The notes under the pieces are model-generated. The model saw only the letters and a program-made list of their open reading frames with translations, did no database searches and had not been told where the DNA came from. Positions 25,296 to 34,387 of a DNA stretch of 64,000 bases are shown here, piece by piece (positions within the stretch are counted from its first letter, which is position 1; every line of letters begins with the position of its first letter). This stretch comes from CANHBY01 sp046342195. Its GTDB lineage: Bacteria; Pseudomonadota; Gammaproteobacteria; Burkholderiales; Burkholderiaceae_C. A program made the position numbers and the translations under genes. The DNA lies in the NCBI GenBank assembly GCA_046342195.1, contig JBKDQE010000035.1, forward strand, positions 1 to 64,000, read 5' to 3'.

Positions 25296-26687
25296 TTATT
25301 CAAGCGAGCGAGCAATGGACACTGTTTGCGCAATGGCCAATTTGGCTCGTGCTGTTTTAACAACTTGCTCGAATTGCTCACGCGAAGAGGGGTCGAGGAT
25401 GTTTGCGTCAGAGCTGTTGGCCATGTTGCGAGGATCTTGATGAACACCATTGACTTTGAGTTCAAAGTGAAGGTGGGGGCCGGTTGCCCAACCTGTTGCG
25501 CCCACGGCCCCCAGAATGGCGCCTTGTGATATTTTTTGCCCTTGCTGAACATCAATGCGGCTCAAGTGGGCATAGAGTGTGCTGCGTTGATTGCCATGAT
25601 CAAGGCTCACGACTTTGCCATAACCATTTTGCCAACCTGCAAAATCCACGACCCCATTGGCAACGCTGCGTACCGGTGTGCCCATGGGTGCGGCGTAATC
25701 AATGCCGTTGTGCTGAGCCCAAGTGCGCAAAATAGGGTGAAACCTGACCGCGAATGCGGAAGTGACCCGAGACACTTCAAGCGGGCTGCTAAGGAATGAT
25801 CTGCGCTTGCTTTGCCCTTGTAAATCAAAGTAAGCGCCTTTCCCGGAACCCTCTTGAAACCATACGGCAGAATAGTCTCGTGCCCCTTGCGAAAATTGGG
25901 CAGCCAAAATACGGCCGACTTGGCGCCAGGCAATGGGCTCGTCATCGGCGGTAAGGGTTTCATAGACCACGCTGACTTTCGCCCCACGCGGGACTTGGCG
26001 AAAGTCGAAGTCATTGGCGAATATTTCAGTCACCTGCCGGGCAATGGCATCAGGGATGTTGGCCTGGTCGGTGGCACTGAACAAAGAGTGCTGCACAAGT
26101 GCTGTCCCGAACTTGACCTGAGCTACCAGAGGCGCTGTTTGAAGTTGCGAGGTAAAGCCAAAGGCATCGCGGGTAATTTTGAGACGATGAAAGTGGGTAT
26201 TGGCTTGGGAGGGGTTGTCTGTGGGGTAACGGGCAGCCAATTCTTGCAGGGTTCCGGCAGCGTTGGTGCTCACCTGAACCATTTTGCCCGCGTTGCCAAT
26301 GAGCAATTTACGAGCCAGGGCATCTGAGCGAATGAATGCGGCCGCTTGGTTGTCAACTACACCCAGGCGACTCAATAGGCTGTTGGCAGTATCGGTAGAG
26401 CGAGTGAGGTCGCTGCGCAGCATGTGCTGCCCGGTTTCAGCGATGATTGGGTCGAGTTGCTCGCGCGCGCTCGTAGAACCGAGTTGCTCAATCACGACAC
26501 GATGCTGCGGCTGCTTGATGGGGGGGGCCGTGAGCGGGGCAATACCAAAGGCTGTGGCAGCAAAGCCCAGCAGACTGGCGATGAGCGCCCCCCCAACAGT
26601 TTTCGGGTTACGCGAAACAGACCTCCCGGCGCGGAGAGAGGTGGCAGACAAAAAGCGGTGAATAGGGCGGAACAATTTCAAATGCAA
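25296..26687 (-). CDS. M23 family murein endopeptidase
   Basis: A 463-residue LytM/M23 zinc metallopeptidase. A single hydrophobic helix (about 30-50) anchors or exports it. The middle holds an OapA/LysM-like and M23-associated region. The catalytic domain at about 330-430 shows HNGIDYAAPMGTPV (H-x3-D) and TGPHLHFEL (H-x-H). This type cleaves peptide cross-links in the periplasm during growth or division. No ATG is available at the N-terminus; a TTG at 26687 or 26681 must be used, with no clear ribosome site, so the exact start is unsure. It diverges from tyrS. Confidence 0.88.
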   Translation of the reverse strand: MHLKLFRPIHRFLSATSLRAGRSVSRNPKTVGGALIASLLGFAATAFGIAPLTAPPIKQPQHRVVIEQLGSTSAREQLDPIIAETGQHMLRSDLTRSTDTANSLLSRLGVVDNQAAAFIRSDALARKLLIGNAGKMVQVSTNAAGTLQELAARYPTDNPSQANTHFHRLKITRDAFGFTSQLQTAPLVAQVKFGTALVQHSLFSATDQANIPDAIARQVTEIFANDFDFRQVPRGAKVSVVYETLTADDEPIAWRQVGRILAAQFSQGARDYSAVWFQEGSGKGAYFDLQGQSKRRSFLSSPLEVSRVTSAFAVRFHPILRTWAQHNGIDYAAPMGTPVRSVANGVVDFAGWQNGYGKVVSLDHGNQRSTLYAHLSRIDVQQGQKISQGAILGAVGATGWATGPHLHFELKVNGVHQDPRNMANSSDANILDPSSREQFEQVVKTARAKLAIAQTVSIARSLE

Positions 26688-26910
26688 CCAAGCACTAAAC
26701 CGGTTGAGTCAAGGTGAATAACATGCTGTGAGCGAAAAACCCTCGCCTAGAATAGGCATAGGCGGATTCGTGCTGAAAAAGGAAAGTCCAGAAACCAGAC
26801 CGACAGAAAAAGGAGCGTCTGAAAAACATCTTAAGCACCCCCAGTATAACGACCTTTTTTCGAACATTTCGAACCCCCTCCAAGATTATGCCATTTAAGC
26901 AATAAAAACG

Positions 26911-28167
26911 ATGCAACCTTCGATCGATTTCCAAGCTTTGAACGAACATGTCCAGCAGGCTTTGTCTATCACCTTGAGGGGGTGTGACGAGTTGCTGCCT
27001 CACTCTGAGTGGATGGCCAAGCTCACTCGATCTCATCAGACCGGTACTCCACTCAGAATCAAACTCGGCCTGGACCCTACTGCTCCAGATATTCATTTAG
27101 GCCACACTGTCGTCTTGAACAAGCTGCGTCAGTTACAAAATCTGGGCCACTGTGTGATTTTTCTCATTGGTGACTTCACTTCGATGATCGGTGACCCCTC
27201 GGGCCGAAACACAACACGCCCTCCCCTGACGCGAGAGCAAGTTGCGGCGAATGCTCAAACTTATTATCGGCAAGCCAGCCTGGTTCTTGACCCTGATCGG
27301 ACTGAAATTCGTTATAACTCAGAATGGAGTGACCCCTTGGGGGCGCGCGGAATGATCGAGCTGGCAGGCCGTTATACGGTTGCCCGGATGATGGAGCGGG
27401 ATGATTTCAGCAAACGCTATCGGGCCGGAACCCCGATTTCTGTGCATGAATTTCTATACCCCTTGATGCAGGGCTACGATTCTGTGGCTTTACGCAGTGA
27501 TCTGGAATTGGGTGGAAGCGATCAAAAGTTCAACCTGCTGGTGGGGCGATCTTTGCAATCAGAGTATGGCCAGGAGCCTCAATGTATTTTGACAATGCCG
27601 CTGCTGGAAGGCCTTGACGGGGTTGAAAAAATGTCCAAAAGCAAGGGCAATTACATTGGAATTACCGAACCCCCGAATCAGATGTTCGCCAAGCTGCTTT
27701 CGATCAGCGATGATTTGATGTGGCGCTACTTCACCCTTTTGAGCTTCAGGTCCGATGCAGAGTTGCAGCAAATGAAAACACAGGTCGAGGCAGGGCGCAA
27801 CCCCCGAGAGGTGAAGGTGCTCCTGGCGCAGGAAATGACCAGCCGCTTTCACAGCGCGGCAGCTGCCGCGGCAGCTGAAGAGGATTTCAACCACCGGGCC
27901 CGCGGGGGGGTTCCGGATGAGATCATGAATGTTCAACTGTCAGGGGCGCCTCTGGGCATTGCCAGCATTCTGAAGCAAGCCAATTTGGCTCCGTCAAGTT
28001 CTCAGGCGATGAGGCTGATTGAAGGCGGGGGGGTTCGAATTGATGGCAGCGTGGTGAGTGATCGCGGGCTGCAATTAAAGAGTGGCACTTATGTGATTCA
28101 GGTCGGGAAAAGGAAATTTGCGCGGGTTTCCTTGCTTGCTCCGGCAAAATCTGATCAAACTTCCTGA
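26911..28167 (+). CDS. tyrS: Tyrosyl-tRNA synthetase
   Basis: A 418-residue class I synthetase that charges tRNA-Tyr. The HIGH motif reads HLGH, in DPTAPDIHLGHTVVLNKL, and KMSKS is intact in GVEKMSKSKGNYIG. The C-terminal S4-like RNA-binding domain is at about 350-410. The pattern is that of the TyrZ-type enzyme seen in many Betaproteobacteria. Two G7 homopolymers lie in the 3' part of the gene. It ends 17 bases before the convergent gspF. Confidence 0.96.
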   Translation: MQPSIDFQALNEHVQQALSITLRGCDELLPHSEWMAKLTRSHQTGTPLRIKLGLDPTAPDIHLGHTVVLNKLRQLQNLGHCVIFLIGDFTSMIGDPSGRNTTRPPLTREQVAANAQTYYRQASLVLDPDRTEIRYNSEWSDPLGARGMIELAGRYTVARMMERDDFSKRYRAGTPISVHEFLYPLMQGYDSVALRSDLELGGSDQKFNLLVGRSLQSEYGQEPQCILTMPLLEGLDGVEKMSKSKGNYIGITEPPNQMFAKLLSISDDLMWRYFTLLSFRSDAELQQMKTQVEAGRNPREVKVLLAQEMTSRFHSAAAAAAAEEDFNHRARGGVPDEIMNVQLSGAPLGIASILKQANLAPSSSQAMRLIEGGGVRIDGSVVSDRGLQLKSGTYVIQVGKRKFARVSLLAPAKSDQTS

Positions 28168-28184
28168 ATGTTGGGCAGCTGCGG

Positions 28185-29399
28185 TTATTTGACCCAGGTG
28201 TTCATTTGAATGATGGGCAGAAGAACGGCCAGAACAATCAAAAGCACGATGACCCCCATGGCTACAATCAGCAAGGGCTCCAGGATGGTGGCCAGTTGCA
28301 GGGCCCGGCGCTGCACTTCGGCGGACAGTTGTTGAGCCGCTCGGTCGAGCATGGCGGGGAGTTTGCCGGTTTGTTCACCCAGCCTGGCAAACATGGCCAG
28401 CAAGCCAGGAAACCGTTTTTTGCCGGCCAGGGCCGAGGCCAACGGAGCACCTTCACGAACTTGAGCCAAGGCATCCAGGGCGTCGGCACGCATGGCCCGG
28501 TTGGAAAGTGTTTCTGAAGCGGCTTGTACGGCCTTCAGAATGGGCACGCCGGCACCTGACAGCATGGCGAGAGTACCGCAGAATCGCGCGGCATTGTAGC
28601 CTCTGGAGAGCCTGCCGACCAGCGGAAGGCGCAGCCAAGCGGCATCAAAACTTGTCCGGAAAGATGAATGACGTCGCATCAGGGTGAGGCCAGCAGCGGT
28701 GCTGACGATGCCCAGCAACAGCAGCCATCCATGATTTTTCAAAAAACTGCTGACCTGAAGCATCACCACGGTAAGCATGGGCAGAGTACGCTTGGAGCTG
28801 GTAAAAACTGAGGCCACCTGTGGCACCACATAGGTCATCAAAAAAATCACAATCAGGATGGCAATGACAGACACAATGGCCGGGTAAAGAGTGGCTGCCA
28901 CCAACTTGCTGCGCAAGGTTTGGCGCTCTTCGAGAGCGTCGGCCAAGCGCTCCAGCACCAAGCCCAAAGCGCCGCTTTGTTCGCCGGCGGCAACCACGCC
29001 GCAGTAGACCTCATCAAATTCCTGGGGGGCCGAAGACAGCGCTTGGGCAAACGGTGCGCCGGAATTGACCTCTGCCCTCAGATGGGCCAGTAATTCGCGT
29101 TCTGAGTCGCTGGCGGATTCTTCGCTCAAAGCCGTCAGTGCGCGCTCTAGCGGTAAGCCGCTGCTCACCAGACCTGCAATTTGGCGAGTCCAGACGGCCA
29201 AGCCGGTGGCACTAAAAACGCGCCGTTTGAAAGTGGCTGCAGCCCCCAGGCCCCGGGTTGAGGAAACAAGGGTCACATTCATGGGCACCAGAGCCTGGGC
29301 TCGAAGTTGAGCCCTGGCGGCCTTGATGTTATCGGCTTCCAGCAGGCCACTGGACGATTTTCCTTCAGTATTAATGGCTTCAAATTTGTAAGCAGGCAT
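28185..29399 (-). CDS. gspF: T2SS inner-membrane platform protein GspF
   Basis: A 404-residue protein with two GspF/PilC repeats and three membrane helices. It starts MPAYKFEAINTEGK, the normal start, and has ALTALSEESASD-type cytoplasmic repeats. A final helix VAMGVIVLLIVLAVLLPI ends it. It anchors the ATPase GspE and the pseudopilin machinery. ATG 29399 lies 19 bases after the gspE stop; a longer start would overlap gspE. It is the last gene of the minus-strand gsp cluster. Confidence 0.93.
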   Translation of the reverse strand: MPAYKFEAINTEGKSSSGLLEADNIKAARAQLRAQALVPMNVTLVSSTRGLGAAATFKRRVFSATGLAVWTRQIAGLVSSGLPLERALTALSEESASDSERELLAHLRAEVNSGAPFAQALSSAPQEFDEVYCGVVAAGEQSGALGLVLERLADALEERQTLRSKLVAATLYPAIVSVIAILIVIFLMTYVVPQVASVFTSSKRTLPMLTVVMLQVSSFLKNHGWLLLLGIVSTAAGLTLMRRHSSFRTSFDAAWLRLPLVGRLSRGYNAARFCGTLAMLSGAGVPILKAVQAASETLSNRAMRADALDALAQVREGAPLASALAGKKRFPGLLAMFARLGEQTGKLPAMLDRAAQQLSAEVQRRALQLATILEPLLIVAMGVIVLLIVLAVLLPIIQMNTWVK

Positions 29400-29418
29400 G
29401 GGGACCGTCGTGGTGAAT

Positions 29419-30843
29419 TTAATCGCGGGTGACGCGCCAGACTTCTTCAATAGAGGTCACGCCTTGCGCAACCAGGCGTTCGCCATCTTCCCGCATAGAA
29501 CGCAGTCCAGCCTCGGTGGCCGCCTCCCGCACTTGGGCTTCGGGGGCGCTGGAATGAATGAGTGAGCGCAGGGAGTCATTGATGGCCATGAGCTCATAGA
29601 CGCCGGTTCGGCCCTTGTAGCCACTGTGGCCACATTCAGCGCAGCCCACAGGCAGATAACGGCCAGTGACTTCATTGGGCTGTTTACAGTGGGGGCAAAG
29701 GATACGAACCAGGCGCTGGGCCAGCACGCCCAGCAGGCTGGAGCTCAGCAAGAAGGGCTCGACGCCCATATCAACGAGACGGGTAATGGCGCTGGGGGCG
29801 TCATTGGTATGCAAGGTGGCAAGAACCAAGTGACCTGTGAGGGAAGCCTGGATGGCGATTTGTGCCGTTTCAAAGTCGCGAATTTCACCAATCATGATGA
29901 CATCAGGGTCTTGACGCAAAATGGCGCGCAGCGCTTTCGCAAAAGTCAACTCGATGCGCGGATTGACCTGGGTTTGGCCGATGCCCGCCAGTTCATATTC
30001 GATGGGATCTTCGACAGTGAGGACATTTGTGGTGCTGACATCCAGCTCACCCAAAGAAGCGTAAAGGGTGGTGGTTTTGCCAGAGCCTGTGGGCCCCGTG
30101 ACCAGCACGATACCGTGAGGCTGCATCACCAGGTGGCGGAAGCGGCTCAGGGTGTCGCCGCTCATGCCCAGACCCTGGAGACTGAATTTGGCCTCACCTT
30201 TATCGAGGAGTCGGAGCACAGCCCGCTCACCATGGGCGGAGGGCAAGGTAGACACACGGACATCAACGGCACGCCCGCCAATGCGGAGCGAGATCCGGCC
30301 ATCCTGGGGAAGGCGCTTCTCGGCAATGTCGAGTTCGGCCATGATTTTAAGCCGCGAGATGAGTGCTGCGTGCAGGGCCTTGTTGGGTTGCACGACTTCC
30401 CTCAATGTGCCATCTACGCGGAAGCGTACCGAACTGCTGCGCTCATAGGGCTCAATATGAATGTCTGAGGCCCCATCTTTGACGGCCTGAGTCAACAGGG
30501 CATTGAGCATGCGGATGATCGGGGCATCATTTGAAGATTCGAGCAAGTCTTCGATGGCCGGGAGTGCCTGCAGCATCTGGGAAAGATCAACCGCACTTTC
30601 GACTTCCCCGACCACGGTGGCCGCACTCGATTCGCTGCCGGCATAAACTTCTGCAATGCGCTGAGCCAGCGTGCTGGATGCTTCATATTCGAGCGCATCA
30701 ACTCTGTAAAGCCGAAGCACTTCACTCACCATGCTGAGCGAGGCAGCCTCGCCTCCCCAAAGAATGACTTGATCATCGTTCTGCTCAAGAAGCAGGGCAT
30801 GCGCCTTGGCAAAGCTGTATGGCAAAGGATATTTGGCGCCCAT
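29419..30843 (-). CDS. gspE: T2SS assembly ATPase GspE
   Basis: A 474-residue secretion ATPase. Walker A GPTGSGKTTTLYAS, the Asp box TVEDPIEYE, Walker B IMIGEIRDFETA and the His box LATLHTNDA are all intact. A four-Cys zinc site (CPHC ... CAEC) follows in the C-terminal part. The N-terminal domain that binds GspL is short. It powers pseudopilus assembly at the cytoplasmic face. It is 9 bases downstream of gspD. Confidence 0.95.
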   Translation of the reverse strand: MGAKYPLPYSFAKAHALLLEQNDDQVILWGGEAASLSMVSEVLRLYRVDALEYEASSTLAQRIAEVYAGSESSAATVVGEVESAVDLSQMLQALPAIEDLLESSNDAPIIRMLNALLTQAVKDGASDIHIEPYERSSSVRFRVDGTLREVVQPNKALHAALISRLKIMAELDIAEKRLPQDGRISLRIGGRAVDVRVSTLPSAHGERAVLRLLDKGEAKFSLQGLGMSGDTLSRFRHLVMQPHGIVLVTGPTGSGKTTTLYASLGELDVSTTNVLTVEDPIEYELAGIGQTQVNPRIELTFAKALRAILRQDPDVIMIGEIRDFETAQIAIQASLTGHLVLATLHTNDAPSAITRLVDMGVEPFLLSSSLLGVLAQRLVRILCPHCKQPNEVTGRYLPVGCAECGHSGYKGRTGVYELMAINDSLRSLIHSSAPEAQVREAATEAGLRSMREDGERLVAQGVTSIEEVWRVTRD

Positions 30844-30852
30844 GAGGTGTGT

Positions 30853-32997
30853 TCAGGGTTGGGGAACAGGCTCGGGGTTGGCAGGCTGTTGAGGGGCCGT
30901 TTCAGGGCGCGGCGGCAAGAGCGGGGCTTCATTGATACCCATGACCCGACTGGGTGTTGGTTGCACGTTTTGCTGCTTGGCCCGGATTACATCATAACGG
31001 TCCAAGGTGATGGTATTTGCGGCGTTTTGAGTACGAATAACCACAGGCCGCAAGAACACCATCAAATTGGTTTTGGTGCGCTCCCGGCTGTCACTGCGAA
31101 ACAGCCCCCCCAGAAGCGGCATGTCACCGAGGCCCGGCACCTTGGAAGAGCCACCGCTGAATTCATCCTTGAGCAGCCCGCCGAGCACCATGATTTGACC
31201 GTCATCGACCACCACGGTAGTTTCAATAGAACTTTTGTCAGTGGTGGGGCCAGCGGCCGAAGTGAGCTCTTTAAGTACTGCCGAGTTTTCCTGATAGATG
31301 CTCATGCGAACGGTGCCACCTTCGCCGATCTGTGGCTTGACTCTCAGCGTGAGGCCGACATCCTTGCGCTCGATAGTCTGGAACGGGTTGGTGGCACCTG
31401 TGTTGCTGCCGGTGTTGGTGTATTGGCCCGTGATGAACGGCACGTTTTGGCCAATGACAATTTTGGCTTCTTCGTTGTCCAGCGCCACCAGGTTGGGGGT
31501 GGAGAGAATATCTGCAGCGGTGTTGGATTCGAGGAACTGGGCCAAAGAAGCCAGGGTATAAACCCCTCCAAAATTACGAACCAGGCCGATATTCAGGCCA
31601 TTCCCTGGGGCTGTGGGGTTCCCGCTGCCCGCCCCAGCCGAAAGATTGATGATGTTGTTGGCGCCAGGAAAATTGGTGCCGGCCGCCAGCAATGTTTTAT
31701 CGCCCCTGTTGCCCAGCAGCCCTTGCCATTGAAACCCGAACTCGGCCGCCTTTTTGGCATCTACTTTGACAATCATCGATTCGATATAAACCTGTGCCCG
31801 CCTTGAGTCGAGTTGATCAATCACGGCCCTGAGTTGTTTATAAATTGGCTCCGGAGCCGTGATAATGAGCGAATTAGTGGTGGGATCGGCTTGGATGAAG
31901 CCGCCAGTCGAGGGCCCGGCAGAGGCACTTACTGGCGTAGTTGCCGGGGAGGCCGGGTTCGCTCCGGGACTGGCCCCTCCGGCCGCAGGCGAGGCCGGCA
32001 CCGGGCTGCTGAGCCCAGGTGAAGCACCGCTTGAGCCCCCGGCATTGGCGGCATAGGCTGCCCTTAACACCGCAGCCAGCTTGGTTGCATCTGCGTTTTT
32101 CAAATAAACGACCCAAATATTCCCCATACCTCTTGTGGTGGGCTGATCCAGCTTGGTGATCAGGCTACGCACCGAGGCCAGACGAGCCTGGTTAGCCGCT
32201 TTGATCAGCAGGGAATTACTGCGAGGATCTACCATGATAGACATGGGGGTGCCCGCTGGAGCCGCACCCTGTGCACCAGTGGTTTCCGATATTTTCTGAA
32301 CCAAAGCCGCGATGTCGGAAGCCACTGCATGTTTCAAGGTGACCACTTCGAGATCGCTGGAGCTGGAGACATCCATGCTGGCAATGATTTTGGCAATCCG
32401 GTGCAAATTGTCAGCGTAGTCTGTCACTACGAGAGAATTGTTGCCAGGGTTCACATTGATGGTATTGTTCGGGCTGATCAAGGGCCGCAAAACAGGCACC
32501 AGGTTGTTCGCGTTTTCATGGTTGAGCACAAAAATTTGTGTCAAAATCTGGTCACCCTTGCGGGTCACTTCGCCCACCGAAACGCTGCCGGTTTGGAGTT
32601 TCGCATCGGCTTCTGGCACCACCTTGAACAAGCCTCCCACCTCCACCACCGTGAAGCCCAAGCCGCGCAAAGCGGCCAGAAAATTCAAATAAGCTTCACG
32701 GGGGCTCAAAGGCTCGTCGCTGTAAAGGCTGATGTTGCCCTTGACGCGCGGGTCCACAATAAACTGCTGTTTCAAAATTGCCCCCATCGCCCGGCTGACC
32801 GCTTCAATGTCGGCGTTCACAAAATTGAGTACCACGGGCTCACCTTGAAATCGTTTGCTTGCAGGCACCTGAACTTGAGCTCCACCTGTTTGGGCAAAAA
32901 CAGTAGCAGATGCGCCAAGAGCCAGCCACAGCAAAGCCTTCAAGACGCGGGTGGCCCTTGAATAGGGCAGCCAAGTAAGGCAAAAATGCTTCTTCAT
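30853..32997 (-). CDS. gspD: T2SS outer-membrane secretin GspD
   Basis: A 714-residue secretin with a signal peptide ending near VFAQ. N-domains (about 40-320) lead to a C-terminal secretin domain with VPGLGDMPLLGGLFRSD and TNLMVFLRPVVIR. A low-complexity insert rich in Gly, Ser, Ala and Pro (about 330-385) interrupts the N3-type domain. A Pro-rich tail ends the protein. It forms the outer-membrane channel. ATG 32997 overlaps the gspN stop by ATGA, implying translational coupling. Confidence 0.95.
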   Translation of the reverse strand: MKKHFCLTWLPYSRATRVLKALLWLALGASATVFAQTGGAQVQVPASKRFQGEPVVLNFVNADIEAVSRAMGAILKQQFIVDPRVKGNISLYSDEPLSPREAYLNFLAALRGLGFTVVEVGGLFKVVPEADAKLQTGSVSVGEVTRKGDQILTQIFVLNHENANNLVPVLRPLISPNNTINVNPGNNSLVVTDYADNLHRIAKIIASMDVSSSSDLEVVTLKHAVASDIAALVQKISETTGAQGAAPAGTPMSIMVDPRSNSLLIKAANQARLASVRSLITKLDQPTTRGMGNIWVVYLKNADATKLAAVLRAAYAANAGGSSGASPGLSSPVPASPAAGGASPGANPASPATTPVSASAGPSTGGFIQADPTTNSLIITAPEPIYKQLRAVIDQLDSRRAQVYIESMIVKVDAKKAAEFGFQWQGLLGNRGDKTLLAAGTNFPGANNIINLSAGAGSGNPTAPGNGLNIGLVRNFGGVYTLASLAQFLESNTAADILSTPNLVALDNEEAKIVIGQNVPFITGQYTNTGSNTGATNPFQTIERKDVGLTLRVKPQIGEGGTVRMSIYQENSAVLKELTSAAGPTTDKSSIETTVVVDDGQIMVLGGLLKDEFSGGSSKVPGLGDMPLLGGLFRSDSRERTKTNLMVFLRPVVIRTQNAANTITLDRYDVIRAKQQNVQPTPSRVMGINEAPLLPPRPETAPQQPANPEPVPQP

Positions 32998-33893
32998 ACT
33001 GATCCGATCGAAATGACAGACCGAGAGCCATCGCGCCACCCAATCACATTGAGCAGGTTTTGCAGCGCAGCTTGATCCTCGGGGTTGGTGGTGGCTTCAC
33101 CACGAAAACGCAGGCCACCTGCACCCCAGTTCCCTGAACCATCCAGTTTCAAGGCGCCATTCAGAGTACTGAGCTTGAGTATCATGCCTTCAACATGACC
33201 TCCATCATGACCTTGCACTGAAAGGCGATAGCTGCCCAAGGGCCTGCGAGTGGACAGTCGTGATGAAAGATGCAAAAGGTCCAGATCCGCTTGGCCTTTA
33301 AAAATCCAGTGGCCCTGGACCCTTTCAATGCTGAGTTGGTCAAAACTCAAACGCACAGGGCCCTGAAGCTGCAAGGTGTTCCATGGAGTTCCGAGCCCGG
33401 ACAGCCAGGCGCTGGGCCACTGACCAACGATGCCCACCGTGGAGGGCGTCAGTAACACTTCGGTACGGCCCCAGCCGGGCTTGATGAGCAGGATCAGGGG
33501 GCCCTGGAGACAGCAGCTTTGCGATAATCGAATTTCAAGGCCCTGTTTGTGCAGGCCGATGTCCCACTCGATACGCCCCGGCAAGGCGCTGGCATCGCGG
33601 CTGTCACGCCCCCCCGTGAGCACCAAAATGCCACTGCCGCCCCATATGGTGCCTTGGGGCTGATCAAGGAGAATATAATTCTGGCTGGCCGACGCCAAGC
33701 CTTGCGCCAGCCATGTTGCCGGGGCAAATGCCAACAGCCCGATCAAGGCACCTGTCAGCGCGCCAGCCAAACCCCAACGCCGGCCAGCCATTCGAGCTTG
33801 ATCCCAAACGGCCTCGGCCGAAGTAGTGTCTTTCAACTTGAAACCGGCTTCTTTAAAAAACGTCCCTGGCTGAGTTTTTTTTCTGCCTTTCAT
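32994..33893 (-). CDS. gspN: T2SS protein GspN
   Basis: A 299-residue protein with one N-terminal membrane helix (about 38-60) and a periplasmic beta-rich domain. The pattern APATWLAQGLASAS, followed by GTIWGGSGILVLTGG and GRIEWDI, is that of GspN (AsmA-like fold). GspN is an accessory T2SS component present in some systems. It overlaps both gspM and gspD, so it is fully embedded in the operon. Confidence 0.88.
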   Translation of the reverse strand: MKGRKKTQPGTFFKEAGFKLKDTTSAEAVWDQARMAGRRWGLAGALTGALIGLLAFAPATWLAQGLASASQNYILLDQPQGTIWGGSGILVLTGGRDSRDASALPGRIEWDIGLHKQGLEIRLSQSCCLQGPLILLIKPGWGRTEVLLTPSTVGIVGQWPSAWLSGLGTPWNTLQLQGPVRLSFDQLSIERVQGHWIFKGQADLDLLHLSSRLSTRRPLGSYRLSVQGHDGGHVEGMILKLSTLNGALKLDGSGNWGAGGLRFRGEATTNPEDQAALQNLLNVIGWRDGSRSVISIGSV

Positions 33894-34387
33894 GATGCCG
33901 GCCCTCCCAAAATGAGCATGATCGTGCCAGAGTAGCCTTGGCCTGTTCGATTCAACTGCACTTCAACAGGGCGGGCCCGAGCAGCACTGCGTACTTCACT
34001 GAGCCAATTTTTCAGGGCTGCCGGCGGCACGTTGGTCAGGGTCAGGGTGGCTTGATTGCCGAGTATTGAAATACGGCCTTGAGGTCCCAAACGATCTGTG
34101 GCAGACTGAACTGATGTGATTGCTTGAGCGTTGGGGACAGGCAAAATTTCCTGCAATACACGACTTTCCTGCGCCATTCGATTCAACTGCTGCCACTGAT
34201 TTTCAAGGCGATTGATCTCTGGTGGGGCTTTTTGCAAGGTGCGCCAAGCCGGCTGGATAGCGACGACCCAGCCCCCATAAAACCCCACGGCGCAAGCGGC
34301 GAGGGTCAAGGCACGCCGGTCCCGCGACGCCAAATGCCCCCACCAAGCCGGCAGGTTCGAGAGGCTGGAGAGCCATTTGCCGCTCAT
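33890..34387 (-). CDS. gspM: T2SS protein GspM
   Basis: A 165-residue bitopic protein with one helix near residues 25-45 (ALTLAACAVGFYGGWVVAIQP). A short coiled-coil (NRLENQWQQLNRMAQES) and a small ferredoxin-like periplasmic domain (LTLTNVPPAALKNWL) follow. It partners GspL and GspF in the inner-membrane platform. ATGA overlaps at both ends join it to gspL and gspN. Confidence 0.88.
   Translation of the reverse strand: MSGKWLSSLSNLPAWWGHLASRDRRALTLAACAVGFYGGWVVAIQPAWRTLQKAPPEINRLENQWQQLNRMAQESRVLQEILPVPNAQAITSVQSATDRLGPQGRISILGNQATLTLTNVPPAALKNWLSEVRSAARARPVEVQLNRTGQGYSGTIMLILGGPAS

Noticed and set aside
29626..30468. Antisense frame of 280 codons opposite gspE
   Set aside because: gspE carries all ATPase motifs on the other strand; the antisense product has none of its own.
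30769..31806. Long antisense frame of 345 codons opposite gspD
   Set aside because: It is the mirror of a GC-rich gene with strong secretin signatures; no domain is recognisable in the antisense product.
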